DNA from: Euborellia annulipes
Lineage: Eukaryota > Arthropoda > Insecta > Dermaptera > Anisolabididae
Direction of reading: 5' to 3'
Length of the DNA: 64,000 nt
Assembly: GCA_023213315.1 (NCBI GenBank)
Contig: JAKCPI010003230.1
Location: 1-64,000, forward strand
Shown: positions 45,058 through 56,391 of the stretch, piece by piece
Numbering within the stretch: position 1 is the stretch's first letter
How the letters are laid out: each line of letters starts with the position of its first letter
The notes under the pieces: generated by a model
Seen by the model: the letters and a program-made list of their open reading frames with translations, nothing else
The model's database searches: none
Told to the model about the DNA's origin: nothing
Made by a program: the position numbers and the translations under genes

Positions 45058-46812
45058 CCCAAGCAGCATTTTCCGTAAGAATTACTAGCATAAAGTTTTT
45101 TTTACTTTTGGAGAGGAAAAATGTAGTTAATTAAACTTATTTATGGAACTTTTTAGTAATAATTTCCTTTAAAGTAAATAGCACAGGAAAAATAACGTTA
45201 TTTTTACTACCAAATTAAACTTCAAAGTTGTCTACCTAATGGTAATATTCATAGGTAAATATTTGGTGAAATTTACTCAAAGAATTTACTTATAAGTTTT
45301 TTTTACTCAAGAGTAAAAATGTTAGTAGCGCTACCGTGGCAAATATTAGAGGAAAGTACCCAAATTCGGACCCCCATTTTGTTTTTATAGTATAAAGTAT
45401 ATAAATTATTGAAAAAACCTGTTTTAAAGATATGTAATATTTACTTTACTATGTGATGTACTATTGGTAATTTATTTATGGCAAATATATATGTATAAAT
45501 TACAGGGGTAACAATTTTTTAAAAAACTTACACTTTGGTGATTTTCAAAAAGGTTGCCTAAACTGGACCCCTGGGTAAAATGACCAAAAACTGAATCTAC
45601 TGATCTAGGAGAGGGAATAAATCTGAAAAACAATTATAGAACGGTTTGACAAAAAATATATTTTTTTATTTTAACATTTTTTAGTGTAAAAATTGAAAAT
45701 GTGATTGAAAAAAATAAAATAAAATAAATGTGAAAATTGAAAAAAAGGAAGGTTGAAAATGTGAAAAGTCAAGGTAAATACTTCAACATTGGGTTTTATA
45801 AGGGGTAGAAGTTTACATAAAAGTTTTACATAAAACATCACACATTATGTAGGGGGTCCAGTTTAGGCAACTGTTGGGGGTCCGTTTTAGGCACCTCACT
45901 TCTGCATTTTCAAAACGCCATATTTGATAAAAAAACATCACATTGGAAATAATTACATGGTCAAATGATTCCTTCAACATTACCATTTAAGAATATATAA
46001 GGGTTGAAAGGCTTACCTGTCACTTATCGCTTCCAATTAAAAAAAACTGAACACTCACAAAAACTTTTAATTTTGCCAAAACACGTAATGACTAACACTA
46101 ATACTTTAAAGTAATATTTAAATAAAGATGTCGTATTGTATAATGGTTAAATAATAATAACCTGCCAATTAATGAAATAAACAATAATTTATGATAAATA
46201 AAGACCATTACTTACAAACTTATGTAAATTTGTACCTACCAAAATAATTAAACATGATTATTAGCCGTTTTTTGAAAATGTTGGTTTTATTTATTTTGAC
46301 ATTTATAAAAAAATATTCGTAAAACTACATATTTGTTAGGGCGCACAATTTTATTCGAAGTATAATCATTATATTTATCAAAAAATTTCGAGCGTTTGTA
46401 TTTTCTTCCAATCCATGTCCTCTTTCGCCTGTGAATAAAATTTAACATTTTTCGGCCATCTTCTTTTACCATTAAAATAGACATATTTCTTGATAAACTT
46501 GCATGATGCCATTTCTTTAAAATAATTTCCGAATATAAACGAATGGAAAGCCGAGGTTCAACTATCGAATAATTGGGAAAAATTACCAAACCTTCACGTA
46601 ACCATTATGTACCTATTACGAATCTGTAACGTGATTATTACCGTTCCAGCTAAAGTTTTTGTGTGGTAAAAAAGACCACAATCCTATTCCCCACTTTGGG
46701 AATAATCCGGTAATCATACCGATATAAATACGTTGCGCTCTCTGGTAAAAATTACTTTAAAGTTAACTTCAAGGTAACAGTGTAGTCATTTAAACTTTAA
46801 ATGCTGCTTGGG
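45058..46812. mobile_element. 1.75 kb TIR transposon splitting HTR-A
   Basis: The perfect terminal inverted repeats are CCCAAGCAGCATTT and AAATGCTGCTTGGG. The disrupted HTR-A sequence (AGTACTA / AATACTTCACTG) shows a duplication of at most about 2 bp. An inner inverted pair, GTTGCCTAAACTGGACCCC, lies near 45553 with its complement near 45850. A 100-codon basic minus-strand frame (46287-46589) has no recognised transposase motif. The superfamily is not identified. Confidence 0.75.
46287..46589 (-). CDS. Hypothetical frame inside the 1.75 kb TIR element
   Basis: A 100-residue frame, rich in K, R, I and N, with a basic stretch (RRKRTWIGRKYKRSKFF) near its middle. I do not recognise a domain. 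It may be the remains of a transposase-related protein or chance. No catalytic triad, zinc finger or helix-turn-helix is obvious, and there is no second long frame in the element. Confidence 0.2.
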   Translation of the reverse strand: MVIFPNYSIVEPRLSIRLYSEIILKKWHHASLSRNMSILMVKEDGRKMLNFIHRRKRTWIGRKYKRSKFFDKYNDYTSNKIVRPNKYVVLRIFFYKCQNK

Positions 46813-47119
46813 AATACTTCACTGATGAACTTTTTTAGTTTTTTTTCGATTTTCTCAAAATTTGCTCAATGATTTTGATTAAAATTCAGAAATCAATTAT
46901 TTTTTAAATGCTCTTTAAAATGTATATTCTCATTTTACTCTTGAAATCTTATGAAGGCCATTTTACTCTTGTACTTCATAAGAGAGATAGGAGAAATGGT
47001 TGCCATGATAACAAAATTTAAAATTTTCTCATACTTATAAATTTCATTACATCTTGAATTTTAATATTTCTATCGACACAAAAAATATGTTTCGACCAGT
47101 CACACCAGATTTTTTTTTA
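46813..47119 (+). repeat. HTR-A copy, right part
   Basis: Continues the copy broken at 45057: TTCACTGATGAACTTTTTTA, AATCAATTATTTTTTAAATG, GGTTGCCATGATAAC and a reduced palindrome ending GTCACACCAGATTTTTT. Confidence 0.85.
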
Positions 47120-47589
47120 GAGATTTTATGTAAAATATTTAATTTTCATTAAAATTTTTATTACATAATTAATAAATTCAAAGCTTATTACTTTCTCATT
47201 GACGAAATCGTCTATAAAAGAAAATTCTCTCTTGTTTTACTACCCTTAAAAAAGATTGGTGCTTTTTACCTAGTATTTAATGAAAAAATTATGAATGAAA
47301 CCGTTTAAGAATCGATTGACTTTTAATAAATGATTTTAGACTCGACTTATTTTATTCGTATTTATAGATGGATTATATTGAAGGTTAAAGAAATAATAGT
47401 ATTCAAAAACCTTGGCCCCAGATACCCTCGTTCCTTGGAAACCTCGCTCTTGATTTCTCATTTATTATTTATGAGAAAATCGTATATCTTTTATTTATTA
47501 GGATAACTTTGGAATCCCGGATTTCAATAAAAAGACGTGTATTTGGTGGAATTTTGTATAAATAAAATAACAAGGGTTGGTTGAATTGT

Positions 47590-47865
47590 AAGAAGATTAT
47601 GAGAGTATTGAGTTCGAGTCCAGGGTGCGGCCTCTACATCGGGGAGGGAATGATCGGGAACAGTCGGGGCATCGCGCAGGCGCTTAATCGGAGTCGGTCG
47701 GTCCTCTTGTCTTCCCCAACCTAATCCGCTGACGATGCCAACCAGAAGCCGACTTGCATCGGCTCTCCTCGCAACCTGTCACCCAAATCGCACTCGTATT
47801 TTGGCATTTAGATCGAACAGACCCAACGGCCGGCCATCAAATGCATCTGCTGGCTACTTCTCCTC
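47590..47865 (+). other. GC-rich segment with box B-like word
   Basis: About 275 bp, clearly GC-richer than its surroundings, starting near GAGTTCGAGTCCAGG (box B-like, 47611-47625) and containing ATCGGGGAGGGAATGATCGG and CAACGGCCGGCCATC. It is probably a SINE of another family or an old insertion. No useful frame. Confidence 0.35.
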
Positions 47866-48094
47866 CTCATAATTCCATTTTATCACATCTAAAACATATA
47901 TAAAATGGCCTATAATAACATCCAAGAATATGTCAAAATGTTGATAGTGATAACAAGTGAATAAGAATTACTAATAAAATAAAAGTAATATTACATATTA
48001 AATTAATATATAAAAAAATGCAGTGGCGACGAAAAAGGAGGATTTTACGAGTAATCGGTTCGGCACATTTCCCGCTCCTCATCAAACATTATCG

Positions 48095-48145
48095 TAAGTC
48101 ACGTGGTTATATTTTTGATGATGGTGGGGGAGGTCACGTGGGCTT
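48095..48145. promoter_or_regulatory. Pair of CACGTG E-boxes
   Basis: Two GTCACGTGG sites (CACGTG at 48100-48105 and 48135-48140), 35 bp apart in the same context. Such sites bind bHLH-zip factors in animals. No gene is visible beside them. Confidence 0.25.
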
Positions 48146-48668
48146 TGTGGTTTTATTAGCGGGAAGTTCAATTCTTCTCTAATTAGAAATGTTATTAATT
48201 GTGATTAAATATTATTTATTTTTTTTAGACCCTTAGGAATAGACACGTAAATTTAACCATTTTTATTTTCAACGATATAGGTCTGCGAAATAATTATTAT
48301 TTTTTTTTAAATGATTGTGATTAACTCTAATCATCCACTCATATATTTTTTACACTATTTACTAGAAAACATTTAAGCATGGACCCCTTAATTTGATTAT
48401 AAATAAACACGCAATCCTCCAACTTGCCAAATACAGTATGTAGAGCTATTTAAAGAGTACTATAATTTATTTACTTTATTTCGGGAACATTTATTCTATT
48501 GATTTATTTATTGTGAATTTTGTTATATTTATATTCAATGTTTTATTTATTTATTTAAATTATATATTTTGATTGCCATTAAGTAGAATCTCTTGATAAC
48601 TCAATGAAGTCGATGAATTTCTTGATTTTAATAATAAATAAATAAATAAAAATGTTTCACATATCTTT

Positions 48669-49097
48669 CAGGTCTATTCTCTAAAAACAGACTTTAAAAT
48701 TAAAAATAAACAAATGGGTGTTAAAAAGTAATGTAAAAACAATCAGCGTTAAAAAATGTTATTCAAAATCACTTCCTTGCCTCAAATAGCTGTAAACAAA
48801 AACTTTGAAGCCAAAGCGTTAACATTTAGTAAATAATGTTAAAAATTAATGTCATGTCTAGGGGGTGGCTTTAATATTTTAACGTCATGTTTAAAATAAA
48901 CATGGCGTCCTTAGCCTAAAAAATAAGGTTATGATTTTGATAGCTTTGAAATAATAACAACATGTAGGCCTAAGTGTCGCTGTTAAAACTTTGTTTAGAG
49001 AATATATTTTTTTTTAAAGCTGATTGTTTTTACTTCACTTTTTCGCACCCATTTGTTTATTTTTAATTTTAAAGTCTCTTTTTAGAGAATAGACCTG
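48669..49097. mobile_element. MITE with about 79-bp terminal inverted repeats
   Basis: The ends CAGGTCTATTCTCTAAAAA and complement extend inward through AAACAAATGGGTG and GTAAAAACAATCAGC. The 429-bp interior has GTTAAAA-rich words and a GTCATGT...ACATGGC core. No clear duplication and no transposase. Confidence 0.75.
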
Positions 49098-49720
49098 TTT
49101 ATCAGTCAACTCTAATTTAATACGTACAGGCCTTATTATTAAGAATTTTTTGATCTGGGATGAAGGAATTATTTGGAGATCAGTGAGAGTTATATCTACA
49201 CGGGTGGGGGTGAGTTGATTGAAATTAATAAAATTAGATAGATTTTTAATTTTTATTTTAATGTTCTTTAATGGTCGACTGAATTGAATTAGTTCGAAAC
49301 TTGTTCATCGTCAGGATTAAAAATGATAACATTTTAATTAGATATATTCAACTTATCAAGATAAATGTGTTTTTGTCAAATATTAAAATTCATTTACAAA
49401 TTCATCAATATAAATATCAATTCTTTTACATCATTATATAATTTTATAGAAATCAGAATCTCAATTCTCTATATGGAATAATATAATTTTTCAAAATTCA
49501 AGTTGATTGGTTATTTCAATTTTTACATAAATTATAATTGAGTGTAATAATTTCTCATTAATAAAAATTTTATAATTTTCATTAGTTTTCTTCATTAATT
49601 TATTAGATGTAGTATATATTTTTTCTTTTAATAAATTTTTAACAAATTTTATTGTCATTAGACATTCAACGAATTTTTATTTTAGAATTAAATCATTTTT
49701 TCCTTCCAATCAACCTTATT
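49098..49720. other. AT-rich DNA; weak ribozyme-like relic at 49260-49320
   Basis: On the minus strand CTGACGA is followed at a distance by TTCGAAC rather than GAAA. Probably a decayed solo copy of the hammerhead-like family. Confidence 0.25.
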
Positions 49721-49725
49721 ATTAA

Positions 49726-50121
49726 GGTGCGCGTCTCGGGGTGCTAATTTTGGGAGATTCCAGCGGCCACAATTTTGAAACTATCGACCTCAAATTTTTT
49801 TTAAATTAAAGGTATTTAAAATATCTACAATTTATAGAAGCCCTTTTTTTGATTTTCGAAAAAATAAATTTTTTTTTTAGAATAATCGCATTAAATAATA
49901 GATATTTTTAAAAAATCCGCTCTATATCTTATAGATAATTAAATTAGTAATCATTGTATTAAAAAATAATTAATTTTCTACCCTTAATTAATTAGCTGGA
50001 AACTTTAAAATGAAGGGGAATAAATCCCTTGTATTCCTATGGGAAAAACTAACGCCATCTCTTGCCGCCTCGAGTAACTCGGTAGTCAATCGTGTCCTAA
50101 CGGCTTTTCGAGACGCGCACC
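49726..50121. mobile_element. TTAA-flanked MITE (piggyBac- or Kolobok-like)
   Basis: The perfect inverted ends GGTGCGCGTCTCG and CGAGACGCGCACC are flanked on both sides by TTAA (49722-49725, 50122-50125). TTAA targets are typical of piggyBac and Kolobok elements. The 396-bp interior is non-coding. Confidence 0.8.
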
Positions 50122-50125
50122 TTAA

Positions 50126-50960
50126 GAGGTTTATTTTTTATTTTAATAGATTTGACCTGTAAGTTAAATAAATATATTTTCTTTAAATCTTTTGAAAATA
50201 TTCGTCCCATGATATTTATTTGATAGTAAAATTTGTCTCAAATATCTCCTCTATTTTTTTTAGATAACAGTATTCAAAGAAATTTTTAATGTTTTGATTT
50301 TTTATTATTAATTCTTTCTTAGGGCTTCCGCATTTCACCTGAGTAACTGTTGATAACATAGTCTAAATAAATTAACATAGTTCTGTTAAATATTGTGATT
50401 TAATTATCCAAAACTGTTATTTATATACATCTAGGAAATATTATGAAAGAAGTAGAGTAGCCTACACCTGCATTTTTATTTATTTATTAAACTAACCAAG
50501 CAAACTATACAATTTTGGGGTTATGAATATTTGATGCTCTATAGTAAAATTTCTCTCCAATATCTGCATAATTTTTTCCCCCTTATTTTTTGACTTGTGG
50601 CTTATTCATCCAACCTGGTCACTGTATACATAACACAATCAAAAATATGAACCTTCATCATAGTTTAACCGAAGTGGTGGGGATAGAGCGAAGTTTCAGT
50701 TAAAAAAAAAATCAACACTAAAATATATTATTCAATAACCTTTTTATTCTTTAGGATTCGGTATTATTAGAATTACATATCAATACTATAAAATTTTATT
50801 CTTATTATTATGTACGTATCTTGAATATCATTATCAACTCAACATAAAATTATTTATCTTTTCTTAACGATATTTTAAAATGTTAATAAAGAATGAATAA
50901 AGTTTTTATTATCGTCTTTGAAATTCTTCTATAGATTTCACGATAAAAGAACTGAGATTA
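50126..50960. other. AT-rich DNA without recognised features
   Basis: No supported feature. Confidence 0.4.
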
Positions 50961-51462
50961 AAAAATCTGGTGTGACTGGCGCACAGCACACAACTTTCTC
51001 TTACCTTCGGTAATCGAAAGTTGTGTACTGTGCTTGTCACACCAGATTTTTGTGTCGACATGTATTTAGTTTCCGACAGTAGGGTACAATTGAATTCAAG
51101 ATGTAAAATTTATAAGTATGGGAAAATATTTATATTTTGATACCATGGCAACCATTTCTCCTAACTTTTCTATGGAGTACAAGAGTAAAGTGGTCTTCAG
51201 AAGATTTCAATCACAAAATGAGAATATACATTTTATAGAGAATCTAAAAAATAATTGATTTTTGAATTTAAAAAAAAATCGTTGGAGCAAATTTTGAGAA
51301 AATCGAAAAAAACTGAAAAAGTGAATCAGTAAAGTACTAGTACTCTTTGGTCGATTTTGTTCAAAAGCTTCGTGTCACGTCCCATGGGGGTGCCTAACTT
51401 AAATATAAAATTTCAACTTCCTAGCTCTTTTCGTTCTTGAGATATTTTGTTCACAGACACAA

Positions 51463-51503
<41 letters not shown>

Positions 51504-51664
51504 CACACACAGACAGACCATGTCGCGAAAACCACTTTTTTGGATTCAGGGGACCTCAAAACGTGAAGATCCATCAAAATCTCGACATCGAATTTTTGAC
51601 ATGAATCCAATACTTTCTTCTCTATATACTATATTACATATATACATAGGTAAGAGAAAGTAAA
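50961..51664 (-). repeat. HTR-A copy, nearly complete
   Basis: One of the cleanest copies: terminal palindrome 50963-51050, GGTTGCCATGGTATC-type block, ACAG microsatellite at 51460-51515 and a head ending GGTAAGAGAAAGT. Useful as a reference copy. Confidence 0.9.
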
Positions 51665-51685
51665 ATGAGTAGAGCAAGCAGCTTA

Positions 51686-51730
51686 TCGCTCCCTCCAACT
51701 TGAAGAAGGGAGCGATGAACTTACCAGAAC
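51686..51730 (+). other. Hairpin with ribozyme-like remnant
   Basis: A perfect 10-bp stem ATCGCTCCCT / AGGGAGCGAT encloses CCAACTTGAAGA. The words CTTGAAGA...AGAACGTTG recall the hammerhead-like family in decayed form. Confidence 0.3.
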
Positions 51731-51934
51731 GTTGATAATTAGTAAAAATAAACAATTTGTTTATATTTCATCAGTCAGGACCTTTTCCATTCATTTAATC
51801 AATAATTAGAAAAAAATTATTTTAAAAATTTTTATTTTTAGCCAATTGATTACTGTCATTTATCGAATTTATAAAGTATTTACCTAACTAGATGTTTTGC
51901 GGTTTTCTTTGAAGTCAGTGGCTGTTTTTTTATA

Positions 51935-52268
51935 GACAGGAGAAGGAGCAGGTGCAGCCAAAAATAATAGCCTCCGATTGAATACAATTCAACGAGACGT
52001 TTCGGTTGAATTTTATTTACCCATCTTCAGTCCTAAAATTGTTAAAGTCCCGGAGTTGGTCGATAATTCTCACTTAATAAGTATGATGGGCCCAACTCGC
52101 CAGCACATATGATACATAAATTTACATTTATTTCCCTATCGACCAAGTCCGGAACTTAAACAATTGCGAAGGACTGAAGATGGGTAAATAAAATCCAACC
52201 CGAAACGTCTCGTTGAATTGTAAAAAAATAGGAGGCTTTTATTTTTAGCTGCACCTGTTTCTTCTATC
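51935..52268. mobile_element. Foldback element 5 with hammerhead-like motifs
   Basis: The arms 51935-52075 and 52136-52268 share AGGTGCAGC, TAATAGCCTCC, AATTCAACGAGACGTTTCGG, TTTACCCATCTTCAGTCCT and AGTCCCGGAGTTGGTCGAT with complements. Both arms have outward CTGAAGA...GAAACGTC motifs. Confidence 0.75.
52160..52220 (+). ncRNA. Hammerhead-like motif in right arm of foldback 5
   Basis: CTGAAGA (52174-52180), stem II GGGT/AACCC with a long loop, then GAAA (52202-52205) and CGTC. The outer strands CAATT and AATTG plus CGA and TCG can pair, with a bulge next to the core. All conserved blocks are present, but one extra base precedes stem II. Confidence 0.4.
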
Positions 52269-52544
52269 TTTTTTTTAGTTTTAAGAGAGAACTGGGATTT
52301 TAATCCCATTTAGGTTATTAACAAAAAGTATTGAAGTTAGAGATCTATCATAGTAGAGATTTAATTTACATATTTAAATTAGGTTTTCTTGGTGACAAAG
52401 TAAATTTATTATCATGTGGAGTCGGCAATTTAAATGCGGATTAAAACTAGGGATGGAATGTGCGCTTTTCAAATAAAATTATTGTTTTTTAAGCCTAACC
52501 CTTTGAAATATTTTTTTTTTCATCAGCTCTTTTAATTTAATTTT

Positions 52545-53140
52545 TACTTTCTCTTACCTCTATATATATATATATATATGTTAATATATATAGAAAGAAA
52601 GTATTGGATTCATGTCAAAAATTCGATGTCGAGATTTTGATGGATATACACGTTTTGAGGTCCCCTGAATCCAAAAAGGTGGTTTTCGAGACATGGTCTG
52701 TCTGTCTGTGTCTGTGTTCAATTTAAATTTAAAGCATGAAGGAATTGAGCTAGGAGGCTGAAATTTTATAATTAAGTTAGGCACCGCCCTGAGGCGTGAA
52801 AATAAGCTTTTAATCCAAATCGGCCAAAAAGTACTAGTACTTTACTGATGTACTTTTTCAGTTTTTTGGATTTTCTCAAAATTCGCTCTAACGATTTTGA
52901 TTAAAATTCAAAAATCAATTATTTTTTAGATGCTCTTTAAAATGCATATTCTCATTTTGCCATTGAACTCTTCTGGAGACCACTTTACTCTTGTACTTCA
53001 TAGAAAAGATAGGAGAAATATGGTTGTCATGGCAACAAAATATAAATATTTTCCCGGAAACTAAATATATGTCGGCACAAAAAAATCTGGTGTGACTAGT
53101 ACAGTACACAACTTTTTCTTACCAGTCACACCAGATTTTT
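52545..53140 (+). repeat. HTR-A copy, target of a LINE insertion
   Basis: The head ACTTTCTCTTACC is followed by a long TA run, then all blocks. It ends in a shortened palindrome GTGTGACTAGTACAGTACAC ... CAGTCACACCAGATTTTT. The LINE at 53146 inserted into its terminal T-tract. Confidence 0.9.
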
Positions 53141-53145
53141 ATATA

Positions 53146-54359
53146 GGTTAGGGTTAGGTTGAAGTGGCCGTTCCCAGAGAGGGGAGCACACTTAGGCCAA
53201 CTAGGCCCTTTGTGATACCACGGCGGGGTTGTCCCCCCTCCCTTCACCGATGCTCCTTAAACCATCCGGAGCGGTTAATGAATTTCACAAGATCCCTGAT
53301 ATCAGCTGATCCTAGTTCCGCTAGATTACCATAGAAGAACACTTCTAATGAGTTTCTTCTAGTGTGCATCAGAGCAGGACATTGACAGAGGTACTGGACG
53401 ACCGTCTCCTCCTCGTCCACCTCTGAACATGCCCTGCAGCAGTCGTTTGATGGGAGCCCCATTCTACTGGCATGCCTTCCTGCTAGCCAGTGTCCGGTGA
53501 GTACAGCTACTACCCTGGCTATAGAGTCTCTACCTATCGAGATTAAGTGTTTCGTTCGCTGGAGACTGTATTCTGGCCATAATTGTTTGGCGATGGTACA
53601 CGTGCTTTCATCTAGCCACCTTTGATTTGCGCGTGCTATGATCCTCTCTTTGATTAGGAGTTTACATGTGGCCATCGGAATTCCGGGTTGTTCGGTAATT
53701 CTCTGAGCTGGTAGTATGGTACCTGCCCTAGCCAATTCATCGGCTTTGCAGTTTCCTATAATGTTTCTGTGTCCTAGCACCCAAATTAAGTGTACCCTGA
53801 ACCTCTCCGCCGCCTTGTTTAAAGCATTGCGACAGTTCAGAGCAACCTTAGAAGTTATGGATGCTCCCTGTAGGGATTTAATAGCCGTTTGGCTGTCTGT
53901 GAGGATACGAATTTCGCTGCCAGGCATTGCTTCTTTCTGTATCCAGCTTACTGCTTCTTTAATGGCTATAACCTCCGCCTGGAACACACTACAGTGATCA
54001 GGTAGGCGAAAGGAGAAGCTGAAGTCCATGTGTTCGGAAAAAACACCGCCCCCCAGTCTGTTCTCTAGCTTCGACCCATCTGTATATACAGTTAAGGCTT
54101 CGCAATGGAGAATCGAGTTACTGTTCCATTCTTCCCTTGAAGGGATTAGAGTAGAGAACTTGTTCTCGAAGAAGGGTTGGGGGATTACGTAATCGATGTT
54201 CTTTGACAGATCTCTGAACTCCTGCAGAATCATGGAGTGGCCAAAGTGTGTTTTCCCTCCACGGGTTAATCATGTTTAGCCTCAGAGCTGCACTAGCCGC
54301 TACTTGTTTTCCAAGGAGATCTAACGGCTCTAAATAAAGGATGGTGTCTAGTGCTTTGG
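53146..54359 (-). mobile_element. 5'-truncated non-LTR retrotransposon (LINE)
   Basis: Read on the minus strand, the element starts at 54359 inside the ORF2 C-terminal region, encodes RNase H, then has about 100 bp of 3' untranslated sequence and ends in CAACCTAACCCTAACC. The 13-bp target duplication AGATTTTTATATA is perfect (53133-53145 and 54360-54372). The ending is a CCTAA-type repeat instead of poly(A). Perfect duplications imply a young insertion. The clade is probably one of the RNase H-bearing groups related to I/LOA/R1. Reverse transcriptase and endonuclease are lost by truncation. Confidence 0.9.
53244..54233 (-). pseudogene. LINE ORF2 C-terminus: RNase H plus zinc-knuckle-like tail
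   Basis: A 329-codon frame. Residues 48-170 form an RNase HI domain that would degrade RNA in the RNA-DNA hybrid during retrotransposition. The acidic residues D52 (in YTDGSK), E87 (in FQAEV), D113 (in LTDSQ) and D165 (in CKADELA), plus H155 (in LGHRN), are all present. Residues 265-290 have CCRAC and CQCPALMH, the cysteine-rich tail seen in such elements. The histidine usually found just before the last cysteines appears to be replaced (Q280). The upstream 126 bp (54234-54359) clearly continues the protein but in another frame (LGKQVAASAALRLNMINPW), so a one-base frameshift lies near 54240-54260. The methionine at the start is therefore not a real start. Confidence 0.85.
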
Positions 54360-54372
54360 AGATTTTTATATA

Positions 54373-55990
54373 AGAATTAATTAACTTAAAAATTTGAAAA
54401 TATATTTTTGTATTATTTCAATTTGGTTTTTTATTAAATTTGAATTATTTTTTTAACGCTTATCCGGATGTTTAGCTTTGACTTTCAAATTAGTTTTTTT
54501 TTTGAAAAACATCTCTCTCTCTCTCTCTCTCTCTCTGTCCATTTACAAAGTAAACTAAATAGCCAAACAAATTTGACTAATTGTCAACATACATTGACAG
54601 AAGCTAATTTTAATTTTTAATGGAACTATAGCCGCCGGGACGCTCATTTCATTTCATCTTTTCTCTTCGACTTAAAAGATGATTCATATTGATAAAACAT
54701 TTAGAGACTATTTATCTATTTATGGTAGAAGTTATTTTTGTACCTTTTTAGGACGAACTATTGATTTCCTCTTCTAAACCATTGCATGTTTAGTCAGAAT
54801 ATACAAAAAAAAAAAAAAAAAAAAAATCATTTCCTACTTATTTGATCAACTCAATTTAAATAATTTCTGTAAAGATTATCTAATACTTTAGATATTAAAA
54901 AAATCAGATATAACTTTTAAAGTGCAAAGAAATATTTTTAGAAAGTCGTTCTCGATGGTTATCGAAATATTTTTTAGTGGTTTTGTTTATAAGCATAAGT
55001 TTCTGGTTGAATTTTATTTTGCCTTATTATTCCCGTCACTCAAGGAAATCCAACTTTATGATGAGGGAGGAAAGAAAAATGAGATATATATTTGAGTGCA
55101 TAAATTCGTTCGCCTTAAGGTAGGCAACCGAAGTGACTTTTTAATCAATTGCTCTAAAGCTAGGATTATAATAGGTTCGAATTTCGCCCGGATTTGGAAC
55201 ACGTGTCCGGTTTGGATCTGAGATATGTCCGGATTTTACTAATATGACTTCATCATGGGCACATTGGGGAATTTTACTGAAGTTTAAGTGATAGTGTAAT
55301 AGAAAGGCTTAATTATAATAAATTTGTATTTATTAACTCCATAATACTTATTTTTTAATTTAAAAAGCTAAGTATTTTTCCACCTCTAAGGATACCTAAA
55401 AACAGAGATTTCACTGCATAATTTTCAAAAATTTTTCCATATCCCACTGACCCCCGGAAGTCGTGTTTTCGAATCTGGCCTCAATTAATTATGGTAACTC
55501 TATTTAAAGCTCCCTTGATGTAAGTCTCCTGATGAGCTATTATATTTTATTTTCACTGTGGCAGTTCGCCCCGGATAAGAGAATGATCCATAGAGCTATA
55601 AATATCAAGAGTCGCGGGAGCGACTCGTCGCCGAGCATGTGAAAAGCAAAAGAAAGCAAAGAAACTCTTAATACTACCATTTAGTTGATATTCCAATAGA
55701 TGCCAATGGCCCATTGCATTTAGATGGACGAGTCGTCCCTAGACTATATTATCAAGAATGATTTTAAATCCTTAATAAAAGATAGGGACGTGAAAAAATT
55801 TTTTTGAGAAACTTTTCTCTTTCTGGGCGAATATCTCAAAAAGTTTTTAAGATATCGGAGCCAAATTTTTTTTATATTAAACTAGAATAAATAAGGATTA
55901 TTTTGAGCACGAATTCAAAAAAAAATTCCAGTGCCAAACAGAATGGCAGAGGCTCAAAGTTGAGATTTTGCCGATTTCGGAAGGTCAAAA
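54373..55990. other. AT-rich DNA; (TC)n and a GC hairpin
   Basis: TC microsatellite at 54511-54537, an A-run near 54810, and a perfect GAGTCGC/GCGACTC stem near 55609-55627. No gene. Confidence 0.5.
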
Positions 55991-56007
55991 GTTAGTCTCT
56001 TATTTTT

Positions 56008-56062
56008 CCTTTTTTTTTTTTTTTCTTTTTTTTTCTTTTTTTTCTTTTTTTTCATTCTTTTC
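56008..56062. repeat. (T8C)n microsatellite
   Basis: T-runs of about eight separated by single C, roughly five units. The phenylalanine-rich frame here is an artefact. Confidence 0.85.
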
Positions 56063-56275
56063 TTCAATTTTCAAATTTTTAGACAAAGCTACAGGTTTCC
56101 CTGCTGGACCGATTAGGATGAAATTTAAAATACAAATAGATACTATCAAAAACCCGATACCTTTGATATAAAATTTCATTTTGGATCAAAAGTGACTTTT
56201 TGAGAGGTATTCAAAATTTCAAATTTGTCCTATCTTTAACATGGCGAAAAGACAATTCTAACTATTTTGCTCCCT

Positions 56276-56287
56276 GATGACGTCATC
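56276..56287. promoter_or_regulatory. Perfect CRE-type palindrome
   Basis: GATGACGTCATC is a 12-bp perfect palindrome containing TGACGTCA, the CREB/ATF site. It lies about 105 bp before the satellite array. Function unproven. Confidence 0.2.
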
Positions 56288-56391
56288 TAGGAACATATAT
56301 ATTATTATTAGTAATTTTGATCCCTAATGGAACAAAAATTTTTTAGATAGATCCATTCAGATAGAAATAGATTAACGTGATAAGGAGTGCT

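Noticed and set aside
53146..53165. Interstitial telomere from GGTTAGGGTTAGGTT
   Set aside because: Only about three units, lying exactly at the 3' end of the LINE inside its target duplication, so it is the LINE tail.
53716..53997. 93-codon plus-strand frame opposite the LINE
   Set aside because: It is the shadow of the RNase H reading frame on the other strand.
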